From NCBI GenBank assembly GCA_015501055.1, contig JADNYV010000053.1, positions 62,001 to 126,000 of the forward strand: a stretch of DNA of 64,000 bases. The letters run 5' to 3'. Shown one piece after another: positions 48,052 through 61,570 of the stretch (position 1 is its first letter; each line of letters opens with the position of its first letter). The translations under genes and the position numbers were made by a program. This DNA comes from Mucidula mucida (lineage: Eukaryota > Basidiomycota > Agaricomycetes > Agaricales > Physalacriaceae). The notes under the pieces were generated by a model. That model was not told the DNA's origin, searched no databases, and saw nothing but the letters and a program-made list of their open reading frames with translations.

Positions 48052-49617
48052 CTATTTCTTATTCTTCTTTGCCGCCGTTTGACTCCTCAGCACCCGGTCA
48101 GTGTCTGCAACAGGTCGTGTCACCCTGGCTCGACGAGAATGGCCTGCAGCAGCGGCTGGCTGACGAGATGATGAGCCGGCCTTGGCCGTTTGCTTCTTCC
48201 TCCCCGCAGACGCTTTGGGTTTGGCAGCACGAGCAGTAGCTGGCGCACGCTTAGCCTTCTTGACAACCTCCTTGTCGATTTCATCTTCGGCGCGGCGTTT
48301 CCCAGGTCGAGCGCCGGGACCTGTCCTGGTTTGTGTGTTGCGCTCCTGCTCGACGGTGGTTGTTTCGTGATTCCTGGATGGCGTCGATGCCTCGTCGCTG
48401 TCCTGGCTAGACCCACGCGTCACAGCTGGCAAAGGGGGCTCTAATCCATGGGCTGCACGTCGCTGAAAATCAACGTGTGAGATCGCCTGGTAGTCGACAT
48501 CCTGCACCGCGTTGTGGACCGACATGAAGAGGTCATGAAGCTTGGAATAATGGGAGGGCTTGAAGCTGGCAGAATCCCAGTGCGACGGGAGTCCGTCGTC
48601 GGAACGAACGGGTTCTGAAATTTGTACTTCCTTGTAGCACGCCACAAGATGACCGACCGTCGCAAAGCCCTCGAGCAGCGGCAGGGCATTCGCTTGTGCA
48701 AACAGAGGCTCAAGATAACCCATGAGCCTCTGGTGACTGCTCGCATACATCTTGCCGAAGTCCTTGATGTAACTGTTGCGTGGGTAGGAACCCTCGAGGG
48801 ACTCATCAAAAAGTTGGTTCCGACACAATCGGATTGTCCGGCGGCTCTCCAAAGTGTTGTGCGCGCGAAGACAATCAGGGAGTGTGTAGAGCATAAGCCA
48901 CACGTACATCCATATGACAGACTCGAGGTCGTGAAGGAAGTTGAATTGGAACCATGGAGGGCGGGATACACCGTCTTGGTGACGGAAGAAATAGGTGCTC
49001 CGCTGGGATTCGATGGCCATGAAATGAGGCGCTCCCTGAAAGGCATGAGTCAACATTATTAGCCTGAACAACAACTATAAGCTCACGATAGAGGGTACAC
49101 TACCCTCGTCTTGGGAATTGTACTGGCGAGCGTGCTCGATTTCGGATATCTTGATGTGGTGATCGCGTGTGTCGACGAGGCAGTTAAGGGGGCAAATATC
49201 TCCGTGGACGAAGCCTGATACACGGATGCGATCTAGGACTGAGCACAAAGATGAGAGAACTAGAAGACGACAAAGAGAAGACTTACTAGTCACAAGTTGA
49301 GCCAATGATAGCATGAAGTCTCCGTAGTTGGACACTGTGTACAAGGATGGGCATTGCTCCTCGAATGTCGTGCGCCGGCGTGTTTGTTCGTCATGCGACC
49401 GAGAACTGTTGACCGCGAGCCAGACGCCATTCAATTCGCCGGGAAGCTTCACATTAGCGTCGAACTCCTTTACGGCCCATACTCTCGTAGCTCGAGTCCT
49501 GACGCTAACGTTGGACTCGTGTAGAGAGCAAAGGTGCTGTTGTCCATCGACGAGAATACGATACTGAATGTTTCCTGCGTCGCCGCCGAATTCGTTGTGC
49601 GAAGCAATAGAGTCCAT
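48052..49617 (-). CDS. K3: FunK1-like kinase, full-length frame, DFG-type Asp replaced
   Basis: ATG at 49617 (MDSIASHNEF). Introns follow LAQLVT and SVPSI. Product about 488 aa, without stops or shifts. Order: TRATRVWAVKEFDANV (Lys about residue 50), FVHGDICPLNCLV (Asp about 124, Asn about 129), HHIKISEIEHARQYNS, PHFMAIESQRSTYFF, FNFLHDLESVIWMYVW, CLEGY-type C-lobe helices and LVACYKEVQ. A roughly 130-residue basic, low-complexity tail follows (GKRRAEDEIDKEVVKKAKRA, GRKKQTAKAGSSSR, AAKKNKK), probably a nuclear localisation or nucleic-acid-binding tail. The metal-binding Asp of the DFG-equivalent (ISDIE in K1 and K2) is Glu here (ISEIE), so catalysis may be weak or absent. It is convergent with A5. 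The family call rests on the HGDI...N and HDLESVIW motifs shared with FunK1 proteins. Confidence 0.8.
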
Positions 49618-50325
49618 TGGGACAGTCAAGGATTTGAGGTGGGAGGAAATCAAAGTGCTGGGAGTGTGAAGACAACGACGAAGCAGCGCGTCGGCTTTTT
49701 ATATCGCCCCGCCATTGTGCGCCTCGTGACTGCAATTGTCAGTCCATTGTTCAATGGCTGTATCCAGATTTGGCAATAGCCCGCCCTGGCTCCCATTGTC
49801 ACTCCGTCTTCCTAGCTTACACGTGCCCGCATGAGTCATGGCAGAGTGTCCGGTGCATAGATCAATGGATCTACGCATCTCGCGACTGTTTCTGATAATG
49901 TGGTACGGGAGGTTGGTGACAAGGGAGGCGCTGTCAAAGTCCTGGTTTATTTGTGTCCACTGTCCAGCAGAGCTTCGATGATATGTATCGAGACTGAGTT
50001 AGGAGGCGTCCAAGAAGGGCATTGTTCTTCATGTACAAGATACGGCTGCGAGGCCACCTGGACATGAGGCTGCATTCCATCGTCAAGCTTGGCGTTGCCG
50101 CTTGCGCTCGTTCCTCCGCGCTGGTCCGTGATCACATCAAAGTCGGAGAGCGATGGAGACAAGAGACTAATCGAAGGTGCAATATTAGGCACAAAAATGG
50201 GTCTTCATCAAGTCGTGGCCGTCGTTCATTCCGCAATCAAAGCTAGTCTCCTAAACCAGTTTCGAAAGAGAATACGCGAGAGTCTCTATGTTGAATTTAA
50301 CGCGGTTCTGATTCCAATACTGGAC
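49618..50325 (-). repeat. Left arm of an inverted duplication around PAC1 (K3 upstream region)
   Basis: This is the K3 5' flank. Its reverse complement recurs at about 52940-53613 upstream of K4. Matches run along the whole arm: the promoter block, CACATTATCAG, GCGCCTCC, and the distal part with TTTCGAAAGAGAATACG. The loop is about 2.6 kb and contains PAC1. The stretch 50326-50773 shows no gene. Confidence 0.7.
49690..49826 (-). promoter_or_regulatory. K3 promoter block: E-box, CCATTG/CAATGG inverted repeat, TATA
   Basis: Read on the minus strand: CACGTG (49820-49825), AGGGCGGGCTATTGCCAAAT, CTGG, then CCATTGAACAATGG (an inverted pair with a 2-bp centre), GACTGACAATTGCAGTCACG, CACAATGGCGGGGCGATATA and AAAAG. 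The TATA-like stretch is about 75-80 bp before the ATG. The order is conserved upstream of K1, K2 and K4. Confidence 0.55.
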
Positions 50326-50773
50326 GCTGTTATGTATAGTCGTCGTTGGGCGATTGGAGAGGTCGGCCAGATTGAAATGTGTGCATATACGTTCTGCAAT
50401 ACCTGAGCGAAGATGTGTTGCTGCATGTGCCCGCTTTCTAGGAAGGGCGATGACGATGAGTCTCGTAAACCAACTGAACGAGAGAAGACGGAATACTCAC
50501 GATCGTCTCTGTTTTCAGGCCAATATTTGAGCCCTCCGTTGGTTCGTTCGCCTTTACCATAGCAAGCACGGAGACGGAGTTTTTTTCAGGCAGAGCTCGC
50601 TTACAGTGTGACCAGGAAGCGTTCTGCACCCGCATCCAGGCTCCCTTAAGAGCTACAAGCAGGATACGGTCGATTGTCTGAACTATGTGGCGGAATTTGG
50701 CACGTGGAAATTATGACGCCCAGAAAGGCAATCGAATCTCGATATGTTGAAATCTATCTTTGCTTCCACCATC

Positions 50774-52470
50774 ATGGCTACGACGCTCTCTGAACGACAA
50801 CGAGATGACCTGTGAGCTCGGCGTTATTGGTGCTCGCTGTCGCTGACGACGAGCAGACACAAATCGATACTGGACTACCTGAATACGGGAGGTTTCAGCA
50901 AGACCTTTGAACAGTTCAAGCAGGAGTTACCTGTTAGTCTGCTGCACTGTCACCGCACTCATTTCTTTATCAATGACTAGTAGTCCGACTTTCAGCCAGA
51001 TTTGGGCCAGAGCAGTAGCGGGTTGCTCGTCAAGAAATGGACCAGTGTCATCAGAATGCAGAAGAAGGTACGTCGCCAAGCCGCTCTTCCAGGAATCTCG
51101 TCCAACAATTACGCAGATAATGGATCTGGAATCGCGACTGGCACAGGCGCTCGAGGACAACGCAACCATGGTGCACCTTCCAAATGGCGCAGGAGGGAAG
51201 CGTTACGACGCCGACTGGATACCAACGGTGGGCTCGGCAAAGCATACCCTTACAGGACATCGCGACAGCGTCAATTCAGTCGCATTCCATCCACTTTACA
51301 CTGTGTTAGCATCCGCGAGCGACGACTGTTCAGTAAAGATCTGGGACTGGGAGACGGGCGAACTGGAACGAACTCTCAAAGCCCACACGAAGCGGGTGTC
51401 CGATTGTCAGTTCAATGCCAACGGCACGATGCTCGGTGCGTCTCTACTACGCTCTCTGAATTACTTCTCACTCGATTCTAGTTACCTGCTCGTACGATCT
51501 CTTCATCAAATTATGGAATGTGGAGAACGCCTACCAAAATTCGGCAACGCTACGAGGGCACGAGCATTCCATATCCTCGGCGCGATTCCTCCCCGGTGAC
51601 GAGAAGATTCTGAGCTCAAGTCGCGACCACACTCTCCGGATATGGGAGGTTTCTACTACGTATGTCCATCCGCGCGTCTATCGAGGAGTACTGAAAGAAC
51701 CATTTCAGTCATTGCATCAAAGTGATTTCCCCGCACGACGAATGGATTAGATGTGCAGTACCCAGCTTTGATGGGCGATATATTCTTACATGCTCTGCCG
51801 ACCATGTATGATCAATTCCTTTCTTTGAAAGGTTACTGACAACTTGACAGACGGCGAAAATTGTGGACGCCGCATCAGGCGAGATAAAGACAGAGTTCCG
51901 AGGGCACGAGAATGTTGTAGAAGCGGCGCAATTCTGTCCTCCACATGCTGTCGCGGCCATTAGGGAGTTGGTGGCTCTCAAGGTGAGTTTGTGGCTCGTT
52001 CCACCTACACCATCTAATTCATCAGGCTCCTTCTGGTGCTCAAGCTGTCGGACAAGCATCGATAGTGTTTGCCGTCACAGCTGCTCGAGACAAGACCGTC
52101 AAGATATGGGATGCGGTCCGTGGTCAATGTCTCCATACACTGGTTGGCCACGACGACTGGGTCCGTTCCATAGTCTTTCATCCGAATGGGCAGTTCATCC
52201 TTACTGCCTCGGATGACCACTCGTTCCGCGTATGGGACCTAAAGACTGGACGTTGCACGAGGAAAATTGAGGCGCACGAAAGGTTCGTCACTTCGATGAC
52301 TTGGGGGCGGCAGGCGGTCTCGCAGTCGGGGGATAAATCGGACGCGCCACCACCACTAGTCAATGTGATCGCGACATGCAGCAGTGACCAGGTCAGTTAT
52401 TCTTGTCTTCCATTCAGCAGTTTATTGATGTGGATCGTAGACGGTCAAGATTTGGGTGCCGACACGATGA
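50774..52470 (+). CDS. PAC1: LIS1/NudF/PAC1 dynein regulator, WD40 protein
   Basis: Nine exons joined by eight GT-AG introns, ATG at 50774, stop at 52468-52470. The N-terminal LisH motif reads [18 protein letters not shown] coiled coil follows ([29 protein letters not shown]), then seven WD40 repeats: [19 protein letters not shown] with [22 protein letters not shown] with [22 protein letters not shown] with LRIWEVST; a fourth with [27 protein letters not shown]; a sixth with [20 protein letters not shown] and [13 protein letters not shown]; and [12 protein letters not shown] with a last strand TVKIWVPTR. This is the standard LIS1 layout and length. LIS1 binds cytoplasmic dynein and is needed for nuclear migration in hyphae. 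One WD blade reads [10 protein letters not shown], with Val where Trp is usual. Single copy and intact, enclosed by inverted K-upstream copies. Confidence 0.95.
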
Positions 52471-52939
52471 GAACGACTATTACCCAACCTGTCGTCTTAT
52501 CCATAGGACGAGGGTAAACCACTACCACCTTCGTTAATTTAGATTTTATGCATTGGATTTTTAATTTATGATGGAATAATTTGTTCTTAGGGGATTTCAC
52601 ATGGCGAACTCAAAACGACGGCTCCTCGACCAGCAGAGCGCGCATATTGGATGCAGGCCGAAGTTTGCCAATCTTCAACACGCGTAACGCGCGTAAGATG
52701 GAAAGGGACGCCTGTATAATCCGTGCATCCCGTTTGTGAGAGTTCAAACGACTAGAAGAGGCAGGTCGAGGTGGAGAATCAGGGAAGGCTCCCAGGACGA
52801 GTAAGGGCAAGAGGTGGGTGAAGAGACGTCGACGAATTGGCATTGGCGTTGTCAAGACTCGACTGCCAGGCAACATAGCCATACAATTGATTGGCTTTCT
52901 CGCCGTCGTCCTTCTTTTCAAGGGAGTGGGCACACTCAC
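52471..52939 (+). other. PAC1 3' flank with an unexplained membrane-like frame
   Basis: No supported gene. One plus-strand frame ending at about 52960 reads KRWVKRRRRIGIGVVKTRL followed by a hydrophobic NIAIQLIGFLAVVLLFKGV, but has no ATG and may be an exon remnant or chance. Confidence 0.3.
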
Positions 52940-53613
52940 CTTTATCAAAACCGCTTGAGATTCTACACAGAGACTATTACGTATTCTCTTTCGAAACTGG
53001 TTAGCTCTGGATGTGGAAGAAATGACGACCACGACTTGCCCACGATTGCGCCCAAAATCCCACTTTTAATTAGTTCCTTGCATCCATCGCTCTCCGACTC
53101 TTGACCTGAGCGCCGAAGAACGAGCGCAACGCCAACCTCAAAGAAGGAATTCAACTTCAAATCTTGGTAGCCTCGCAGTACGTGAAGAACATTACCGTTC
53201 TTGGGCGCCTCCGAACTGACGCTTGATATCATAGAAGCGGTGGACGCAATGAAGGCAGGGCCTTAACGTCGCCTCCCCTTCCCTCATCAACATCCCCTGC
53301 CACATTATCAGCCGGGACATGCTCTTTGAAACCGTTACTAAATCTCTCAGACCTCTGCGCCTCGCCAAAGGTCATTCTGCCATAAGCCGATGTAATCCCG
53401 GAGTGGCAATGGGAGGGCGGGCTATCACCAAAATTGGATCTCAGCCATTGAATAAAAAACTTGCTGGGGCTTTAGACGGTTGGCTGCGGAGAGTAATTGA
53501 ACAATGGATTGGCAATTGTAATGGCGGGGACATAGAAAGCCGATGTGCTCCCTCGTCGTTGTCCTCACACTCCCAGCACTTTGACCCCTTACTTCCAAGA
53601 CTTGACTACCCCA
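52940..53613 (+). repeat. Right arm of the inverted duplication (K4 upstream region)
   Basis: Reverse complement of the K3 upstream region. It includes the promoter block with a perfect CArG-like box CCAAAATTGG (53428-53437), GAACAATGGATTGGCAATTG and AATGGCGGGGACATAGAAAG. An extra segment with AATAAAAAACTTGCTGGGG interrupts the block between the CArG box and the CAATGG half-site. Confidence 0.65.
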
Positions 53614-54114
53614 ATGGCCTTGACTTCGCACCACGAATTTAGCGATGACGCAGGCAACCATCGGTAACGTGTTCTCGTCGCTGGTCGGCAGTACCTTTGC
53701 TCTCTGCACGAGTCCAATGTCAGCGCCGTTACGCGAGCTACGAGAGTATGGGCCGTAAAGGAGCTCGACTGATATGAAGTTCTATGGCGAATTGAACGAT
53801 GCTTAGCCGCGCGCATGACTTTTTAGTGGGCAGAAGTTCTTGCGAACAAACACGCCGACAGATATTGTTCAACGGATACTTCATGCTTTCGTTGGCCCAA
53901 CTTGAGCCCAGTGAGTCTTCGTCCTATATTCTTCTCATCTCTGTGCTCAGTTCTAGATCGCATACGTGTAGCGCGCTTCGTCCACGGAGGTTTTACCCCC
54001 CATAACTGCCTCGTCGACAGACGCGAACGCCACATCAGGATATCCGACAATGAGCACGCCCGCCAGCTTATTTCCCAAAACGAGCGTAGCGCAACTCCTA
54101 TTGTAAGCTTGTAG
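53614..54114 (+). pseudogene. K4: FunK1-like kinase remnant (N-terminal half)
   Basis: ATG at 53614 (MALTSHHEFSDDAGN). In-frame stops come early; VLVAGRQYLCSLHESNVSAV and TRATRVWAVKELD are followed by a stop, then a large deletion to LMLSLAQLEPS-type sequence. The intron after this point is kept. The catalytic segment reads FVHGGFTPHNCLV (Asp replaced by Gly) and RISDNEHARQ (IE changed to NE). Similarity to K1 ends at about 54114, so the C-lobe and tail are absent. A clear decayed partial copy, with no A partner. Confidence 0.82.
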
Positions 54115-54457
54115 CCGTTGTTTTTCGCCAAACCGAGCAGCCGCTGCATCATCAGTAGGTGATATGTAGTCTGGAGCCTATCGTTGCGTACTTGGCCGAT
54201 CCCGGAGTATTCAACATCGCCCCGTAACCCAACTGGTCAGAGCTCTTATACATCCTGGATGATGACGCAGTCATTCTCTAAGTCTTATTCCCAACACGAC
54301 CACCGCCCTGCATAACCGTGAATGCACCTCTGTCCCATTGGTGATCACTACGAATCAGAAGATGACATTGACCGCATTTCACTCTCGGCCGATCGTAGAG
54401 CAATACTGTATGTCCCTTTGAAGCTTCGGAAAAGCAATAATTTCATTCTCTGCCTAT
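54115..54457. other. Intergenic, no supported gene
   Basis: About 340 bp between K4 and the APH-like gene. No motif, repeat or coding frame recognised. Confidence 0.4.
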
Positions 54458-55252
54458 TTAGTGAAACATATATCTAGCTTGACACATAGCAGCTATATTA
54501 GGCGACCGCCAATAGTTGACTCGAGCGACTATAGCTTTCACGAAGCCGTTACTTTGAACGTAGAATGGCAGGCTCGCAAATGACCTAGGATAGATACCGA
54601 CATGCTGGAAGTCGACGATGTACAGTTGGTCGGTGTTTACATCATACAAGCAGTTTGCCGCGCTGACAGAATGATAAAAGGTGAGAGGCTCATGAGAAAA
54701 GTTAACGGTGGTAGGTGCTCTGCTCCGCGGCCAACGGAAAGGTTTGCGACATACTTTGTTGAAGTAAATCTCGAGCCCCTTGGCCGAAACAAACGGCCGC
54801 GGAGCGACTTGGTCAACGAAGATCAAGTGCTGAGCGGACCCCGCCAACTGGGCCGAGGGAGGCATTGGCCGGAATAGGAGCCACTTCACCGCTTCGGCAA
54901 CCTTGTCGTACAGATATTTGGGTGGATCACGGTCTGTCTGTAGACACTCCCTGACAGTCGGAGCGTCGATGAACTCCATGACAATGTAACCCTGGTGGCC
55001 TCCGAACGAGTCGTAAATTTTAGGAATGCGAGGCGCATGCGGGTCGGTGGTGGCGTAGTTGTACATGTACTCCTGCGTCCTGGCCTCGTTCAGGACCAGA
55101 GGTCCAAACTTGAGGCATAAAGGTAAACCACCTTCTGGAGTGTGAATGAGGGTCCAGCCAGGAGCCGAACAGAGTGCGAGAATTTCATTATGATGAGCGC
55201 CATACTGTTTCGAGGAAGCAGGGAAACGCAGACTAGGTTTACAATACAGCAA
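54458..55252 (-). CDS. APH/choline-kinase-like protein lacking the catalytic Asp
   Basis: One long open exon of about 260 codons. The N-lobe reads LPLCLKFGPLVLNEARTQEY (Lys and paired Glu), then RIPKIYDSFGGHQGYIVMEF and IDAPTVRECLQ. The C-lobe reads LTFYHSVSAANCLYDVNTDQ and LYIVDFQHVGIYPRSFASL. This is the aminoglycoside-phosphotransferase-like fold frequent in basidiomycetes. Relatives have HSDxxxxN at the catalytic loop; here it is HSVSAAN, as if the single Asp codon had been deleted. The DFG-equivalent (VDFQH) is kept. The 5' end is unresolved: the frame has no ATG near its beginning and continues upstream to a stop at about 55297, so a first exon may be missed. Substrate unknown; probably catalytically dead. 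Confidence 0.6.
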   Translation of the reverse strand: MLYCKPSLRFPASSKQYGAHHNEILALCSAPGWTLIHTPEGGLPLCLKFGPLVLNEARTQEYMYNYATTDPHAPRIPKIYDSFGGHQGYIVMEFIDAPTVRECLQTDRDPPKYLYDKVAEAVKWLLFRPMPPSAQLAGSAQHLIFVDQVAPRPFVSAKGLEIYFNKVCRKPFRWPRSRAPTTVNFSHEPLTFYHSVSAANCLYDVNTDQLYIVDFQHVGIYPRSFASLPFYVQSNGFVKAIVARVNYWRSPNIAAMCQARYMFH

Positions 55253-55475
55253 GCAGTGAGGGTCCCAGAAACCAAGTACGATCCAGGGGAGCTATTGATG
55301 GGCAAGTCTCGGTTTTGGCTCCTCACAAGAATCAGGCAAGCCATGTGACCTTATGTGGCGTGCTAAATTAGGGGTCCGATCATTGATCAAGCGACCCTCG
55401 GTATCGGTCCGATTTGTGCATTCATGATGACTAGAGCGAGTTCGCCAGACGTTTCGCCCTCTCTCCTGTACGGCC
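55253..55475. other. Divergent intergenic region
   Basis: Shared upstream region of the APH-like gene (-) and IML2 (+), about 220 bp. No distinctive site seen apart from a CGACGA-rich stretch at the IML2 start. Confidence 0.4.
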
Positions 55476-57678
55476 ATGTCGACGACGACGACGACGAATG
55501 GTCTAATAGAGGGCGCGCCGATTCCAATTCCGCCCACAGTAGCGCAGCCGTACGACCGCGACAAAGCCCTCGATGACATACCAGCGGCAGGATATGCGCT
55601 GAACACATTCTACGCGTCGCAGATGGTGGAGGCCGAGGCATATATTGATGAAAATGATCCAGAAAAGTACGCATATATCCAGGTTTCAGGCATCATTCAG
55701 GCTAACTGTTGGCAATCGTAGGAGTCGTCTGTATTTCGCCTCCTGCTACGGTCTCTTCCAGTGCATCAAATCGCTCATGTCTTTTGCGGACAAGGACATC
55801 CTGGTTGCTTTGCAACGCGCTAAACACGGAAATAATGTCGCGAGTCAGTACCGCAAGAACGGTGGATCGCTTACGACAAGACTTGCCAGCTATGTCGTCT
55901 CTTCATTGAGTACGAATGTCGGTCCCGTCAAGAGCATGACCCCACTGGAAAGACACGCGGAGCTCATCTATGCCGAGACGCTATTCGAAAAGGCCATTCT
56001 TGGGGTCATGTATTCGGGTGACTGGCTCTCCTTAATCAAGGAAGTGTACGTCTTACTCGCCTGCTTGCAGAACGTCACTGAGCTGTCTAAAGGCTTAATA
56101 TGCGCACCACTATCAACATATATCGCTCCTTATACAAGTATATTACTACAGTAGACGGGGAATCTCCGTCGGGTCATGATGATACAGTGGACGAGCATCT
56201 CCGGTCAGGAGTCTATTTTGGGTATGGATTGAGCAGCCTTATCCTGTCCCTCCTTCCTTCCAAGGTGATTACCATCGTCGAGATTTTTGGGTATCATGGC
56301 GATCGTACCGAGGCGCTCGACGTTCTCCAAAGAGCAGGTGGATGGTCGAAAGAATCCGAGGAACCTACGGTTTCCGCTGCAGACGAGGGCATTCGCCGAT
56401 TGCTATGTGATATGATGGTCTTAACATTTCATACTGTTCTTTCTAGCGTCACTTTCGACGGTATAGACATCACGATGGCCGACAAGATTGTACGATGGAG
56501 CTCTCATCGCTATCCAAATAGCGTGTTCCTTTTGTGGGGCCAAGGTCGGCTCCTCGTCGTTCGCTCGCAGCCAAGGGAAGCTCTGGTTTATTACAAGAAA
56601 GCCATCGCTGCCCAATCACAATACCCAACTCTCTACGCCATGTCGTATTGGGAAATGGCGATAGCAAACTTGGCGTTATGGGATGTGCCAGAGAGCATGG
56701 CGTCCTGGCGTGACCTGGAGAGGGAGTCCTCTTGGAGCAAGGCCATATACACGTACGGCGTCGCGGCGTGTCTGCTTCAAGGCAGCGGTCCGACTGACGA
56801 TGCGGCAGCACTTTTGGAGAAGGTTCCCGGTCTGTTACAGAAGATTGCAGGGAAGAGTATCCCGTTGGAGAAACTGGTGTCGCGACGTGCGCGGAAGTTT
56901 ATGAAAGAGCGTCGCTTGGTCCTCCCTGCCCTAGAGATTGGGTACATATTCCTCGCTATTACGCACGCTCCTCGAGAGGTCTTGGCGAAGAAAATGCTTC
57001 CTGAGATCAAGAGTTGTTTGGAGGGCATGAAAGGCCGGGAAACGCTAGGAGGATATCACGATGACCTATGTCTGTCTAAATTTCTAGAGGGTGTATGTCT
57101 GCGATATTTGGCGTACCCGGTCAGTCGTTTCTCGAAGCATTTCAACTTGCCATCGGTGTTGACTTTGTGACAGGATGTTGAAGCCGTTTTGCCATCCGAT
57201 TCACCGTCGGTCGAGGAGCTGACTGGTATGTCGGAGGCGGAGTGTGCCAAGCAAGCGGAGGCGGCGTTCACTACCGTTTTCGAACATGGACCAAGTATTG
57301 AGCTCGACCATCATGTTGTTTATCATGCTCGTGCGTCGAGTTTCTTACGAATACGTGACTGCTTTCTGACAGGCTGGTAGATTATGAGTATGGGAGATTC
57401 TTGTCACGTCATGGACAGGAGGACAAGGCTCGAGGGCAGTTTGAACTCGTCCTTTCGGGTAAGTGTCAACCATCGATGTTTATCAAGTTCACGGTCATGT
57501 CTAATTGCTCTCAGGGAAACACCTCGAAGTTGGTCCTTCGGGGAAGAAGGGCAAGTATAGTTTGAAGGCAGGTTTTTAACGATTTTGCTTCACAGCCTTG
57601 TCCTTATTTGTTTCACAGGATATGTTGTATGTCCAAACGCATGCTGCATTGGAGGCATTGGGGAAACGACCGCTCTGA
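55476..57678 (+). CDS. IML2: IML2/TTC39-family outer-membrane TPR protein
   Basis: ATG at 55476 (MSTTTTTNGLIEGAPIPIPP). Exons join in frame through introns after NDPEK, after SLIKE (phase 2), after RYLAYP, after VVYHA and after VLSG. A last intron after KYSLK appears to use a GC donor (AAG|GCAGGT) before DMLYVQTHAALEALGKRPL. Landmarks: LYFASCYGLFQCIKSLMSFA, ERHAELIYAETLFEKAIL, INIYRSLYKYI, SGVYFGYGLSSLILSLLPSK, IVEIFGYHGDRTEALDVLQR, and TPR-like helices VFLLWGQGRLLVVRSQPREA and MSYWEMAIANLALWDVPES. This is the order of the DUF3808 family (yeast IML2, animal TTC39), about 640 aa. IML2 is reported at the outer mitochondrial membrane in inclusion-body clearance. Intact and single copy. Confidence 0.9.
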
Positions 57679-61041
<3,363 letters not shown>

Positions 61042-61570
61042 GACTTTTATCTCCTTCTTGGGTTACTATCGTATCTCTCCCTCTCCTCTCATCCGAGTCT
61101 CTACAGTCCTTACACTTAACTACATCCACTCCTTCATCGTGATGACCATTTTTCTTTATGATTAGTATTCTTGGCACGGACTCAGCATCACGGACTGTAT
61201 ACATTTACAAGGATATAGCATAGTTGTACATACTGTCTGCACACTCGGTTTAATTGTAATTTATCTCGTTTTTCTCACGAGAACTTGCGTTTTTGAAGTT
61301 GATTGAGGGCTAGAATTCATGGCCAAGTACATTCGAGGGAGGTTGCCTTGTCGACGCTTTCCTGTCGAGGAACACTCATCGGGTGCCATGAAAAGCGCTC
61401 TCAGCTAGTTCTGAACTTTGAAGCCGCAGCGGGCGCCAGGCGGAATGTTGACACGAGATCACGTGCCTTGGTTATCACTGTAGAATCTAGAGCGCGCTAG
61501 CCTGGCGAGTGTACTCAACGCCAGTTTCTGCCTTGGTACTCCATCCGTATATACCTGATCATTAATTCAG

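Noticed and set aside
48441..49062. Long frames on both strands across K3
   Set aside because: Off-frame shadows of the kinase exons; the real frame carries the FunK1 motifs.
56470..56811. Minus-strand frame inside IML2
   Set aside because: Antisense shadow of a well-supported coding exon.
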